DNA of 39,221 nucleotides, from assembly GCA_009377475.1 (NCBI GenBank), contig WHTY01000038.1, forward strand, positions 1 to 39,221, in the 5' to 3' direction. The position numbers and the translations under genes are program-made. The notes under the pieces are model-generated. The model did no database searches. It saw only the letters and a list, made by a program, of their open reading frames with translations, and was not told where the DNA came from. This stretch comes from Actinophytocola sp. Lineage in GTDB: Bacteria; Actinomycetota; Actinomycetes; Mycobacteriales; Pseudonocardiaceae. Of the stretch, positions 8,808 through 16,596 are shown in pieces (positions within the stretch are counted from its first letter, which is position 1; each line of letters opens with the position of its first letter).

Positions 8808-8871
8808 TATGTCACAGAGTTGTCCCTGCCAGCGCGTCGTATGTCACCATGGAGTCGTATGTCACCATGGA
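8808..8871. promoter_or_regulatory. Three TATGTCAC boxes between DUF3043 and erpA
   Basis: TATGTCAC occurs at 8808-8815, 8840-8847 and 8858-8865. The last two lie in 17-bp exact repeats (8837-8853 and 8855-8871, period 18). The boxes fall in the 204-bp divergent region between the DUF3043 gene and erpA and are good candidates for a regulator-binding array. A TTGACA at 8912-8917 could be the -35 of erpA, but I find no good -10 for it. Confidence 0.5.
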
Positions 8872-8956
8872 AAAGAACCGACTGCGTGGAACACACCGCG
8901 CGGCCACAGCGTTGACACGTGGCAGACAGAACACGCGCGACCTCGATGGGAGAGCC

Positions 8957-9331
8957 ATGACGACTGCTGAGCAGAGCGGCGCGCAGACCGAGACCGGTGC
9001 GGAGACGCACGGTGTCGAGCTGACCGAGACCGCAGCCGCCAAGGCGAAGGCCCTGCTCGAGCAGGAGGGCCGGGACGACATGCACCTGCGCATCGCGGTG
9101 CAGCCTGGTGGCTGTGCCGGCCTGCGCTACCAGCTGTTCTTCGACGAGCGCACGCTGGACGGCGACCTGTTCCGCGACTTCGACGGCCTGCAGGTGGCCG
9201 TTGACCGGATGAGCGCCCCCTACGTGGACAACGCCGTCATCGACTTCGTCGACTCGATCGAGAAGCAGGGCTTCACCATCGAGAACCCGAACGCGGGCGG
9301 CTCCTGCGCCTGCGGGGACTCCTTCAACTGA
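8957..9331 (+). CDS. erpA: Iron-sulfur cluster insertion protein (HesB/IscA/ErpA family)
   Basis: A 124-residue A-type carrier that receives an Fe-S cluster and hands it to apo-proteins. The three ligand cysteines are C53 (GGCAGL), C117 and C119 (SCACGDSF), with the usual family spacing. I start at ATG 8957, which has GGGAGAG just upstream; the longer open frame upstream would be read through the promoter region. Likely clients nearby in the genome include the Rieske protein QcrA and biotin synthase BioB, but that link is inference. A strong hairpin follows the stop. It corresponds in position to Rv2204c of M. tuberculosis (from memory). Confidence 0.94.
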   Translation: MTTAEQSGAQTETGAETHGVELTETAAAKAKALLEQEGRDDMHLRIAVQPGGCAGLRYQLFFDERTLDGDLFRDFDGLQVAVDRMSAPYVDNAVIDFVDSIEKQGFTIENPNAGGSCACGDSFN

Positions 9332-9345
9332 GCTGACGTAGCACG

Positions 9346-9386
9346 ACGTCGGGGCCGCGAGCCAACTCGGCTCGCGGCCCCGACGT
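9346..9386. terminator. Bidirectional terminator between erpA and the small ORF
   Basis: A perfect 18-bp stem (9346-9363 with 9369-9386) around an AACTC loop, followed by ATTT on the plus strand. It sits between the ends of two converging genes, 15 bases after the erpA stop. Confidence 0.85.
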
Positions 9387-9400
9387 ATTTCGGTGGTCCC

Positions 9401-9592
9401 TCAGACGTACTCGTCCAGGTCGGCGACCTGGGCTTCACACGCCTCGTCCACCTCCCAGTGCGGTGCGGCGCGCGGCGGGATGACCACCGGGCGCGCGTCG
9501 AGAGTGGACGGGATGTCCGCGCAGTCAGCGATGAGCTGCTGCCAGGTTTCGGGTTCTTTCACGGTGCTCACGACGTCGACGGTAGGCGGCAC
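9401..9592 (-). CDS. Small acidic protein of unknown function
   Basis: A 63-residue frame with GTG start, ending in the acidic tail DEACEAQVADLDEYV. Third codon positions are strongly G/C as in neighbouring genes, and it fills the space between two clear landmarks (the erpA terminator and the adoK promoter region). A second in-frame GTG at 9571 would shorten it by seven residues. It has two cysteines, no membrane segment and no motif I recognise. It is divergent from adoK. Confidence 0.6.
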   Translation of the reverse strand: MPPTVDVVSTVKEPETWQQLIADCADIPSTLDARPVVIPPRAAPHWEVDEACEAQVADLDEYV

Positions 9593-9624
9593 GCCGGTTC
9601 GTCGGTAGCCTTACCACTGGGTAG

Positions 9625-10683
<1,059 letters not shown>

Positions 10684-10705
10684 CCCGGTCGTGTTCCCCG
10701 TTCCC
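10684..10705. repeat. Family-A repeat, single unit, adoK/queA-like 3' junction
   Basis: Read on the minus strand this is GAACGGGGAACACGACC, one unit of the repeat found as tandem arrays at 12584, 14397, 18061 and 20151. It starts right after the adoK stop and lies eight bases before the stop of the converging gene. Confidence 0.55.
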
Positions 10706-10713
10706 GTCTGTCG

Positions 10714-11766
10714 CTACGGCAGGAACAACATCGAGTCCCCGAACTCGTGCCAGCGGTATCGCTGCCGTACCGCCGCGTCGTAGGCGCTGCCCACCAGCTC
10801 CGGCCCGGCAACGGCTTCGAGTAGCAGCAGGTGGCTGGCCTCCGGTGGGTGCAGCCCCGTGATCAGGCCGTTCACGACGCGCGCAGGATGGTCCGGCCCC
10901 AGCACGAGGTCCGTCCACCCCTCGGACGCCGACAGCGTGCCGTCCGGTGACGCCGCCGTCTCCAACGCCCGGGTGACCGTGGTGCCGACGGCGATCACTC
11001 GACGTCCCGCCGCGTGCGCTGCCGTCACCTGTTCGGCCGTCGCTGCGGGAACGGCGAACCGCTCCGGCGTTGGCGGTTCGTGCAGCTCGGGGCTCGACAC
11101 CCCGGTGTGCAGCACGATCGGCACCACGGACACGCCCGACGCCAGCAGCCGCACCAGGAGTTCGGGCGTGAATGGCCTGCCCGCGCTGGCCATCTCGGCG
11201 CTGCCTGGCTCGTTCGCGAACACCGTCTGGTAGTCCGCGAGCGGGAAGTGCTGGTCGACGTAGCCGTACCGGATTGGCCGACCATGCTGCGTCAGGTACT
11301 CGACGACGTCGACGTCCGGTGTGACGGTCGCACGCCACAGCCGCGAGCTGAGGGCGTCCGGATCCGGGTACGGCCACACGAGACTTAGCCGCGCCTCGGC
11401 CGGCAGGGTGATGACGTCGCCGGGCTCGACGTTGACATCGGGGCCGTGTCCGTCGGTGCGGCGTAGCTCAACGATCCAGTCGCCGTCGTCCAGGCGAGTG
11501 GATACGTGCACCGGAACGGGTGTGCCGTCCGATCGGGTGCCGTCGAGGGCGGCGGGCAGCGTCGCCGAGGTGTTCACCACGACGACGTCGCCCGGTCCAA
11601 TGTGGTCGGTCAGGTCGTGGAACCGGGTGTGCTCGATCGACGACGGCCGCGCGACCAGCAACCGCACGCCGTCGCGAGCGAGGCCACGTCGTTCCGGTGG
11701 TGCGGTCGCCGCGGCGTCGGGCGGCAGCGTGAAACGCGTTGCCGGTGCGAGGGAAACCGCCGTCAT
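10714..11766 (-). CDS. QueA-like S-adenosylmethionine:tRNA ribosyltransferase-isomerase family protein
   Basis: A 350-residue protein of the QueA fold. Matching family landmarks are FHDLTDHIGPGDVVVVNTSATLPA (QueA: LVLNNTRVIPARL), DYQTVFANEPGSAEMASAGRPF (QueA: YQTVYA...APTAGLHF), and VVNGLITGLHPPEASHLLLLEAVAG near the C-terminus. QueA makes epoxyqueuosine in tRNA, but key segments differ here: NNTR is NTSA and AGLHF is AGRPF. No other queuosine gene is nearby, so a different substrate is possible. ATG 11766 overlaps the stop of the SDR gene as ATGA, indicating translational coupling. The longer open frame upstream runs through the SDR gene and is rejected. Confidence 0.85.
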   Translation of the reverse strand: MTAVSLAPATRFTLPPDAAATAPPERRGLARDGVRLLVARPSSIEHTRFHDLTDHIGPGDVVVVNTSATLPAALDGTRSDGTPVPVHVSTRLDDGDWIVELRRTDGHGPDVNVEPGDVITLPAEARLSLVWPYPDPDALSSRLWRATVTPDVDVVEYLTQHGRPIRYGYVDQHFPLADYQTVFANEPGSAEMASAGRPFTPELLVRLLASGVSVVPIVLHTGVSSPELHEPPTPERFAVPAATAEQVTAAHAAGRRVIAVGTTVTRALETAASPDGTLSASEGWTDLVLGPDHPARVVNGLITGLHPPEASHLLLLEAVAGPELVGSAYDAAVRQRYRWHEFGDSMLFLP

Positions 11767-12476
11767 GCCGGAGCCGCCTCGGTCAGCTCTGCCCCGCGGT
11801 ACCGGCCGCTCGGCAGGTCGGCGTCGAGCAGCCGCAGCAGCGCGGGCACGACCGTGGCGGGGTCCGGGCGGTCGCTGATGTCCTCGCCAGGGAACGCCGC
11901 CTGGTGCATGGCGGTGTTCATGTCGCCCGGATCGAAGGAGTACACCCGCAGCTCCGGGTGCTCGGCGGCGAAGATCGCGGTCAGGTGATCGAGTGCCGCC
12001 TTCGACGGACCATAACCACCCCATCCGGCGTATGGCTCGATCGCGGCATCCGACGAGATGGCGACGACGCGGCCAGCGTTGGCACGCAACTGGGGGAGGA
12101 GCAGTTGGGTGAGTGCGAGCGGCGCGAAGACGTTGACCGCGTACACCCGTTCCAGTGACTCGATGGGGTAGTTGGCGAGCGACGGCATCGGGCTGGGGCC
12201 GAGTTCGCTCGCGTTATGGATGACCAGCGACGCGCCGTTGCCGCGTTCCGCAGCTGCCGCTGCGAGCGCGGCCCGATGGGCCGGGTCGGCGATGTCGCCC
12301 GGAACGGTGGTGACAGATGTCGGGGGAAGGGATTCGGTCGTGGCGATGAGCCGGTCGATGTCACGCGCGCCGGTGACGACGTGCCAGCCGGCGCGCACCA
12401 GTTCGGTGACGGTGGCGAGTCCGAGGCCGCGTGAGCCGCCGGTAACGACGGCGATGGGTGTCGTGGAATCAGTCAT
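11763..12476 (-). CDS. Short-chain dehydrogenase/reductase
   Basis: A 237-residue classical SDR. The nucleotide-binding TGGSRGLG is at residues 13-20, an NAS motif (HNAS) follows strand 4, and the catalytic Ser and YxxxK are in SSDAAIEPYAGWGGYGPSKAA. The substrate is unknown. The ATG at 12476 lies six bases after a possible -10, so the mRNA may be leaderless; an upstream TTG frame is rejected. It is the first gene of a two-gene operon with the QueA-like gene, and its promoter carries a MerR/SoxR-type dyad, which hints at a redox or drug response. Confidence 0.9.
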   Translation of the reverse strand: MTDSTTPIAVVTGGSRGLGLATVTELVRAGWHVVTGARDIDRLIATTESLPPTSVTTVPGDIADPAHRAALAAAAAERGNGASLVIHNASELGPSPMPSLANYPIESLERVYAVNVFAPLALTQLLLPQLRANAGRVVAISSDAAIEPYAGWGGYGPSKAALDHLTAIFAAEHPELRVYSFDPGDMNTAMHQAAFPGEDISDRPDPATVVPALLRLLDADLPSGRYRGAELTEAAPA

Positions 12477-12482
12477 GACCTC

Positions 12483-12514
12483 ATCGTCAAACCTCAAGTT
12501 GACTTGAAGTCAAG
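12483..12514 (-). promoter_or_regulatory. MerR/SoxR-type promoter of the SDR-queA-like operon
   Basis: On the minus strand TTGACT (12513-12508) and GACGAT (12488-12483) are separated by 19 bases, the long spacer typical of MerR-family promoters. The spacer region holds a dyad, ACCTCAAGTTGACTTGAAGT on the plus strand, close to the SoxR box CCTCAAGTTAACTTGAGG. A perfect 15-bp palindrome, TTGACTTGAAGTCAA, spans 12499-12513. The ATG follows the putative -10 by six bases. No MerR-family gene is in the window. Confidence 0.55.
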
Positions 12515-12551
12515 GTATTTCGGACGTCGATCTCCGACGGTCGAGAAACGA

Positions 12552-12583
12552 CTCCCGGCACGTCGTGGCCGACGGGCCGGGAG
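12552..12583. terminator. Hairpin downstream of the desaturase-like gene
   Basis: CTCCCGGC (12552-12559) pairs with GCCGGGAG (12576-12583) around a 16-base loop. On the minus strand it follows the repeat array after the desaturase-like gene and could terminate that operon. Confidence 0.4.
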
Positions 12584-12684
12584 CGAGTGAGGAACACGGC
12601 GTCCGAGTGCCGGACACGGCGTCGTGAGCGTCGAACACGGCGTCCCGAGTGCCGGACACAACGTCGTGAGCGTCGAACACGGCG
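12584..12684. repeat. Family-A tandem repeat, five units
   Basis: Five contiguous units of 19-21 bases start at 12584, 12604, 12624, 12645 and 12666. They alternate two variants, CGAGTGNCGGACACGGCGTC-like and GTGAGCGTCGAACACGGCG-like. The last unit ends at the stop codon of the desaturase-like gene on the opposite strand (TGA read from the CTCA that follows). There are no spacers between units, so it is not a CRISPR array. Confidence 0.8.
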
Positions 12685-12685
12685 C

Positions 12686-13422
12686 TCAGCGGGTCGCGGC
12701 CTCCTGGGCGTGGAGGGCCTTCACCGTGGGGGAAGTGCTGACGTCACTGGGGTTGGGGTATGTCCGCAGCACCCGGTCGGCGGTGCCGGACGTCGTCACG
12801 GTGAACCAGTAGTGCTCATTCTTGTAATGGTGCAGCCGGTGATTGCGCCAGACCGCCCGGTACATCCGCGAGCGCGGCCGGTAGTCGCTGTGCACCAGGT
12901 AGTGCACCCACTCGTACACGAGGCCGATCGCGGCGAGCGTGGCCAGGAACGTCAGGCCGAGACCGACGCGAGGAAACGCGAACACCGCGATCGCCGTGTT
13001 GGCGGGCAACAGCCATGTCAGTGCGGGCCAGGGGATGAACACCAGCGGCACGTCGCGCGGTCGGCGTGGTGCTCGCGGTGCTTGCGCGCGACGAGCGAGT
13101 CGATGGTGACCGTGCCGATCCTGCGTGGCTTCCAGTGCAGCACGAAGACGTGGATGATCCACTCGGCGAACGGGAATGACGCGACCATGATCACCGGCAC
13201 GATCGCGTCGGTGAGCCGCCAGTCGCCGACGACCAACCGTGCGACGAGCGCCCCAACCAGCGTGGTGCCGATGAACCACGGCGACGGGTGTCGCCAGAAC
13301 TCGCGCCACGCTCCGCTGAGCGGCAACGACGACTTCCGGCGGGAGCCGGTCATCGCCGCCTCGTCCGAACGCAGCCGCTCCCTCGCGCGGGCGTCGATGT
13401 CCGCGTTGGCCTCGCTGGTCAT
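12686..13422 (-). pseudogene. Sterol desaturase/fatty acid hydroxylase family gene with a frameshift
   Basis: Two overlapping frames together encode one di-iron hydroxylase-like membrane protein of about 245 residues. The N-terminal frame (13422 to about 13060) has membrane helices and the histidine motif HREHH; the C-terminal frame (about 13060 to 12686) continues VPLVFIPWPALTWLLP with HYLVH and HRLHH. One base appears to be missing near 13056-13060, where GACCGCGCGACG would read on correctly as GACCCGCGCGACG. All three histidine boxes are present, so the decay is recent or the lost base is a sequencing error. Its ATG overlaps the stop of the GntR regulator (ATGA), so the two form an operon and the regulator probably controls it. 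Confidence 0.8.
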
Positions 13423-14141
13423 AGCTCCTCCAGTCGATCGAGGACGGTCAGCATCGCGCTCGTCGCTGGGCTCAGCAGGTCCAGCGCGGCCGTGCGAGTG
13501 GCGTCGACGTCGCCCGCCACGATGGCGGCGGCGAGTAGGCGGTAGTTGTCGACGCGGGTGACCTCGGCCGCCATGGCGGTGGTCAGCGCGCCGATCGCGG
13601 GTTCGTACGCCGCGCGCAGTCCGTTGAACATCAGCCGGAACGCGATCGAGTCAGCGCCGTCCACGACGTGGTCCCAGAACGTCAGCGCGTGCTGTTGCTG
13701 CGTGACCGCGTCGCCCGCTGCCGCGTCGAGCGCGTCCACGGCTGCGGCCAGTGGGTTCGCCAGGCGCTTGCCGCCGCGTTCGGCGGCCAGCATCGCGATC
13801 TTCGGCCCGACGTGCAGCCGAGCCTCCAGAATGCTGCGCACCACTTTCGGGTCCGGCTGACCGGACGGCGAGAGCAGCCGGGGCAGCAGGTCGAGGCCCG
13901 CGTGCTGTCGGTAGTCCTTCACGACGGTGCCGCCGCCCTGTCTGACCTGCACCAGCCCGGCGTGCGTCATCCGCTGGATCGCCTCGCGCACCGCAGGGCG
14001 CGACACGCCGAGCACCTCGGCGAGTCGGCGTTCGCTGGGCAACGGCTCACCGGCCGCGAGTTCGCCGTCGATCATGTCGGCGAGCAGCTGGTCGAAGACC
14101 TCATCGGTGACCGACCTCCGGTCCACACGTCGTAGCGCCAT
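13419..14141 (-). CDS. GntR-family (FadR subfamily) transcriptional regulator
   Basis: A 240-residue regulator. Residues 8-75 form a GntR winged helix: SVTDEVFDQLLADMIDGELAAGEPLPSERRLAEVLGVSRPAVREAIQRMTHAGLVQVRQGGGTVV. The rest is the all-helical FCD/FadR-type effector domain, with acidic and histidine residues (RSILEARLHVG, WDHVVDGAD) of the metal or ligand pocket. The downstream coupled gene is a sterol-desaturase-like hydroxylase, so the effector may be a fatty acid or acyl-CoA (inference). A palindrome TGGTAAGACCA 39 bases upstream fits the TGGT-N3-ACCA operator of FadR-type regulators, implying autoregulation. Confidence 0.92.
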   Translation of the reverse strand: MALRRVDRRSVTDEVFDQLLADMIDGELAAGEPLPSERRLAEVLGVSRPAVREAIQRMTHAGLVQVRQGGGTVVKDYRQHAGLDLLPRLLSPSGQPDPKVVRSILEARLHVGPKIAMLAAERGGKRLANPLAAAVDALDAAAGDAVTQQQHALTFWDHVVDGADSIAFRLMFNGLRAAYEPAIGALTTAMAAEVTRVDNYRLLAAAIVAGDVDATRTAALDLLSPATSAMLTVLDRLEEL

Positions 14142-14148
14142 GGCCAGG

Positions 14149-14190
14149 ACCGTAGCCAGCCAACTGGTAAGAGGTCAAGTGGTAAGACCA
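14149..14190 (-). promoter_or_regulatory. Promoter and FadR-type operator of the GntR gene
   Basis: On the minus strand TTGACC (14178-14173), an 18-base spacer and TACGGT (14154-14149) form a good housekeeping promoter; the ATG comes seven bases later, so the mRNA has almost no leader. The dyad TGGTAAGACCA (14180-14190) abuts the -35, and a second TGGTAAGA half-site (14165-14172) lies in the spacer. Binding here would block the promoter. Confidence 0.65.
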
Positions 14191-14396
14191 ATCTGCCCGA
14201 ATGGGTGTCTAGCTGTGACGCGGTGCCATGGCCAACCGGACGCCCGCGGCGGACGTATGGGCAAGCGCAGGGCGTCAATCTAGGAAGTTCACCTACTTCC
14301 TGCGCGCTGTAACCATGCCCTGCCCGGTTCGTCCGGTTCTCGTGGTCCTGCGGCGCAGGAAGCTGATCAACTCGCGTCCGTGGCGTGCTCGAGCGC
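14191..14396. other. Gene-free stretch between the GntR gene and the asnB 3' end
   Basis: The non-coding gap runs from 14142 to 14493. Beyond the promoter/operator (to 14190) and the repeat array (from 14397), this middle part shows only two small dyads: AGGAAGT...ACTTCCT (14282-14301) and TCCTGCGGCGCAGGA (14346-14360). An open frame crosses it on the plus strand, but it has no ribosome-binding site and a low-complexity basic translation, so I do not call a gene. Confidence 0.5.
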
Positions 14397-14480
14397 GCGA
14401 CCGAGGAACACGGCGTCCTGACCGAGGAACACAACGTCGTGAACGGGGGGACACGGCGCCGTGAACGGGGGACACGACCG
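14397..14480. repeat. Family-A tandem repeat, four units, asnB 3' side
   Basis: Four contiguous units of about 21 bases begin at 14397, 14418, 14439 and 14461, each with the ACACGGCG/ACACAACG/ACACGACC core preceded by GAGGA or GGGGG. The array ends 14 bases from the asnB stop. Confidence 0.8.
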
Positions 14481-14493
14481 TGGCTCGGCGGGC

Positions 14494-16428
14494 CTACAGG
14501 CGCACGGGGTACTGCGGTTCCGGGACCTCCGGCTTGATGCGGTCCTCGATGAAGATGCCGTGCCAGAGCATGAACACCAGCAGCGCCCAGAGGCGGCGGC
14601 TGTGGTCAAGCGAGCCCGACTTGTGCTCGTCGAGCAGCCGCAGCACCGCCTGCTTGTCCAGGAACTCCTCGGTGCGCGAGTCGTTGATGATGCCGCGCGC
14701 CCAGTCGTACATCTCGTCGCGCAGCCACAACCGGATCGGTACGGGGAAGCCCAGCTTGCGCCGGTTCAGCACGTGCGGCGGCACGATCTCCGACAACGCC
14801 TTGCGCAGCGCGTGCTTCGTCGTCTCGTTGGTGATCTTCTCCGAAAGCGGGATGTCGGCGGCGACCCGGAACACCTCGCGGTCCAGGAACGGCACCCGCA
14901 GCTCCAGCGAGTTCGCCATCGTCATCTTGTCCGCCTTGACGAGGATGTCGCCGCGCAGCCAGGTGAACAGGTCGACGTGCTGCATCCGCGCCACCGGGTC
15001 CCAGCCCGCCGAGATCCGGTACGGCTCAGCGGTGACGTCGGCGTGCCCGACGCCCTCGACGTAGCTCCGCAGCACCCCGCGCAACTGGTCGTCCCGGAAG
15101 ATGCGGGCGTTGCCGTAGTAGCGCTCCTCCAGCGGGAGCGCGCCGCGCCGCAGCAGGTCCTTGCCGCGCGTGCCCTCCGGGATCTTCGTGGACACCTTAC
15201 CGAGCGCGCGGCGCACGCCACCGGGCATCTTCTCGAACGCGCGCAGCGAGATCGGCTCGCGGTAGATGGTGTAGCCGCCGAACAGCTCGTCCGCGCCCTC
15301 GCCGGACAACACTGCCTTCACGTGCTTGCGCGCCTCGCGCGCGATGAACCACAGCGGGACCAGCGCGGGGTCGGCGACCGGATCGTCCAGGTACCAGACG
15401 ATCAGCGGCAGCGCCGCCATCATCTCGTCGGCCGACACCGTGCGGACGACGTGTTTCACGCCGATCGCCGCCGCCGACTCCGCCGCGACGTCCACCTCGG
15501 AGTAGCCCTCGCGCTCGAACCCGGTGGTGAACGCGATGAGGTTCGGGTTGTGCTCCTTGGCGAGCGCGCAGGTCGCGGTGGAGTCGATGCCGCCGGAGAG
15601 GAACGCGCCGACGGTGATGTCCGGGTCCGCGATCATGTGCTTGGCGACCGAGTCGCGCATCACATCGGTGATCCGCTGGTGCAGTGCGGTGGACTCCGCC
15701 TCGCCGGCCACCTGCCGCGCGGTGAACTCCGGGAAGAAGTACCGCGTGATCTTCACCTCACCGCCGGGTGCCGCGGTGAAGCGGCAGCCGGACTCGACGC
15801 GGCGCACGTCGGCGTGCAGCGTCTCCGGCTCCGGCACGTACTGCAGCGTGAGGTAGTGCTGCAACGCGGTCTTGTCCAGCGTGTCGCCGGTGCCGAGGGT
15901 CCGCGACAGTTCGAGCAGGCTCTTCTTCTCGCTGGAGAACGCCACACCCCGCGGACCGGCCGCGTAGAACAGCGGCTTGATGCCGAACGGGTCCCGCGCG
16001 CCGAAGACGACCTTGCGCTCGGCGTCCCAGAGCAGGAACGCGAACATGCCGCGCAGCTCATCGACGGCGCCCTCGCCGAGGTAGTGGTACGCGGCGATGA
16101 TGGCCTCGCCGTCGCCTTCGGTGTTGAACACCGCGCCGTGCTCGTTTGCGAGCCGTTCCCGCAGCTCACGGAAGTTGTAGATCTCGCCGTTGAAGTTCAG
16201 CGTGTAGCGCTGCGGCGACTCAGGCGGTCCCCAGGTCAGCGGCTGGTGCGAGTGCTCGACGTCGATGAACGCCAGCCGGTTGAAGCCGAAGACGACCTCG
16301 GCGTCGGCCCAGGTGTCGCTCTCGTCGGGACCTCTGTGGCGCTGGCAGTGCAGCGCGGCCTTGACGGCTGGCCGCGCCGCCGTGGCGTCGTCTTCGCTAG
16401 CGCAGATCAGTCCGAGCAGGCCACACAC
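14494..16428 (-). CDS. asnB: Asparagine synthetase (glutamine-hydrolysing)
   Basis: A 644-residue class II glutamine amidotransferase that makes asparagine from aspartate, glutamine and ATP. The N-terminal glutaminase domain starts with the catalytic Cys2 (CGLLGLI) and has RHRGPDES, NGEIYN and TEGDGE. The synthetase domain has the ATP pyrophosphatase loop SGGIDSTA and SGEGADELFGGY. I place the start at GTG 16428 because the nucleophile must be residue 2 after Met removal; the in-frame ATG at 16440 would put four extra residues before the cysteine. GAGGTG lies about 11 bases upstream. Close M. tuberculosis AsnB resemblance (Rv2201, 652 aa) runs to the C-terminal EPQYPV. It is divergent from ctaC. 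Confidence 0.95.
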   Translation of the reverse strand: MCGLLGLICASEDDATAARPAVKAALHCQRHRGPDESDTWADAEVVFGFNRLAFIDVEHSHQPLTWGPPESPQRYTLNFNGEIYNFRELRERLANEHGAVFNTEGDGEAIIAAYHYLGEGAVDELRGMFAFLLWDAERKVVFGARDPFGIKPLFYAAGPRGVAFSSEKKSLLELSRTLGTGDTLDKTALQHYLTLQYVPEPETLHADVRRVESGCRFTAAPGGEVKITRYFFPEFTARQVAGEAESTALHQRITDVMRDSVAKHMIADPDITVGAFLSGGIDSTATCALAKEHNPNLIAFTTGFEREGYSEVDVAAESAAAIGVKHVVRTVSADEMMAALPLIVWYLDDPVADPALVPLWFIAREARKHVKAVLSGEGADELFGGYTIYREPISLRAFEKMPGGVRRALGKVSTKIPEGTRGKDLLRRGALPLEERYYGNARIFRDDQLRGVLRSYVEGVGHADVTAEPYRISAGWDPVARMQHVDLFTWLRGDILVKADKMTMANSLELRVPFLDREVFRVAADIPLSEKITNETTKHALRKALSEIVPPHVLNRRKLGFPVPIRLWLRDEMYDWARGIINDSRTEEFLDKQAVLRLLDEHKSGSLDHSRRLWALLVFMLWHGIFIEDRIKPEVPEPQYPVRL

Positions 16429-16539
16429 GTGCTGCAACACCTCATCGTCGTGCCGATAATTCCTGGTGGGGCATCAGTATGCCCGCTCTGCGAACGTGAG
16501 CCGTGCCGCCCCGGCGCGCTCAACGCGGTTTCGTTCGGA

Positions 16540-16545
16540 TAGGCT
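16540..16545 (+). promoter_or_regulatory. Putative -10 of ctaC
   Basis: TAGGCT in the 168-bp asnB-ctaC divergent region matches TANNNT and would give a leader of roughly 45 bases before the ctaC GTG. I see no clear -35. Confidence 0.35.
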
Positions 16546-16596
16546 CCGCTCGGCGACAAAACGTCGTGAGTGAACCAGTCGAGGAGGCGTGACGCA

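Noticed and set aside
12584..12684. CRISPR array
   Set aside because: Units of 19-21 bases follow each other with no spacers, and no cas genes are present; the pattern is a plain tandem repeat.
13040..13080. Programmed ribosomal frameshift in the desaturase-like gene
   Set aside because: No slippery heptamer and no downstream pseudoknot are visible, and the family does not use frameshifting; a lost base explains it more simply.
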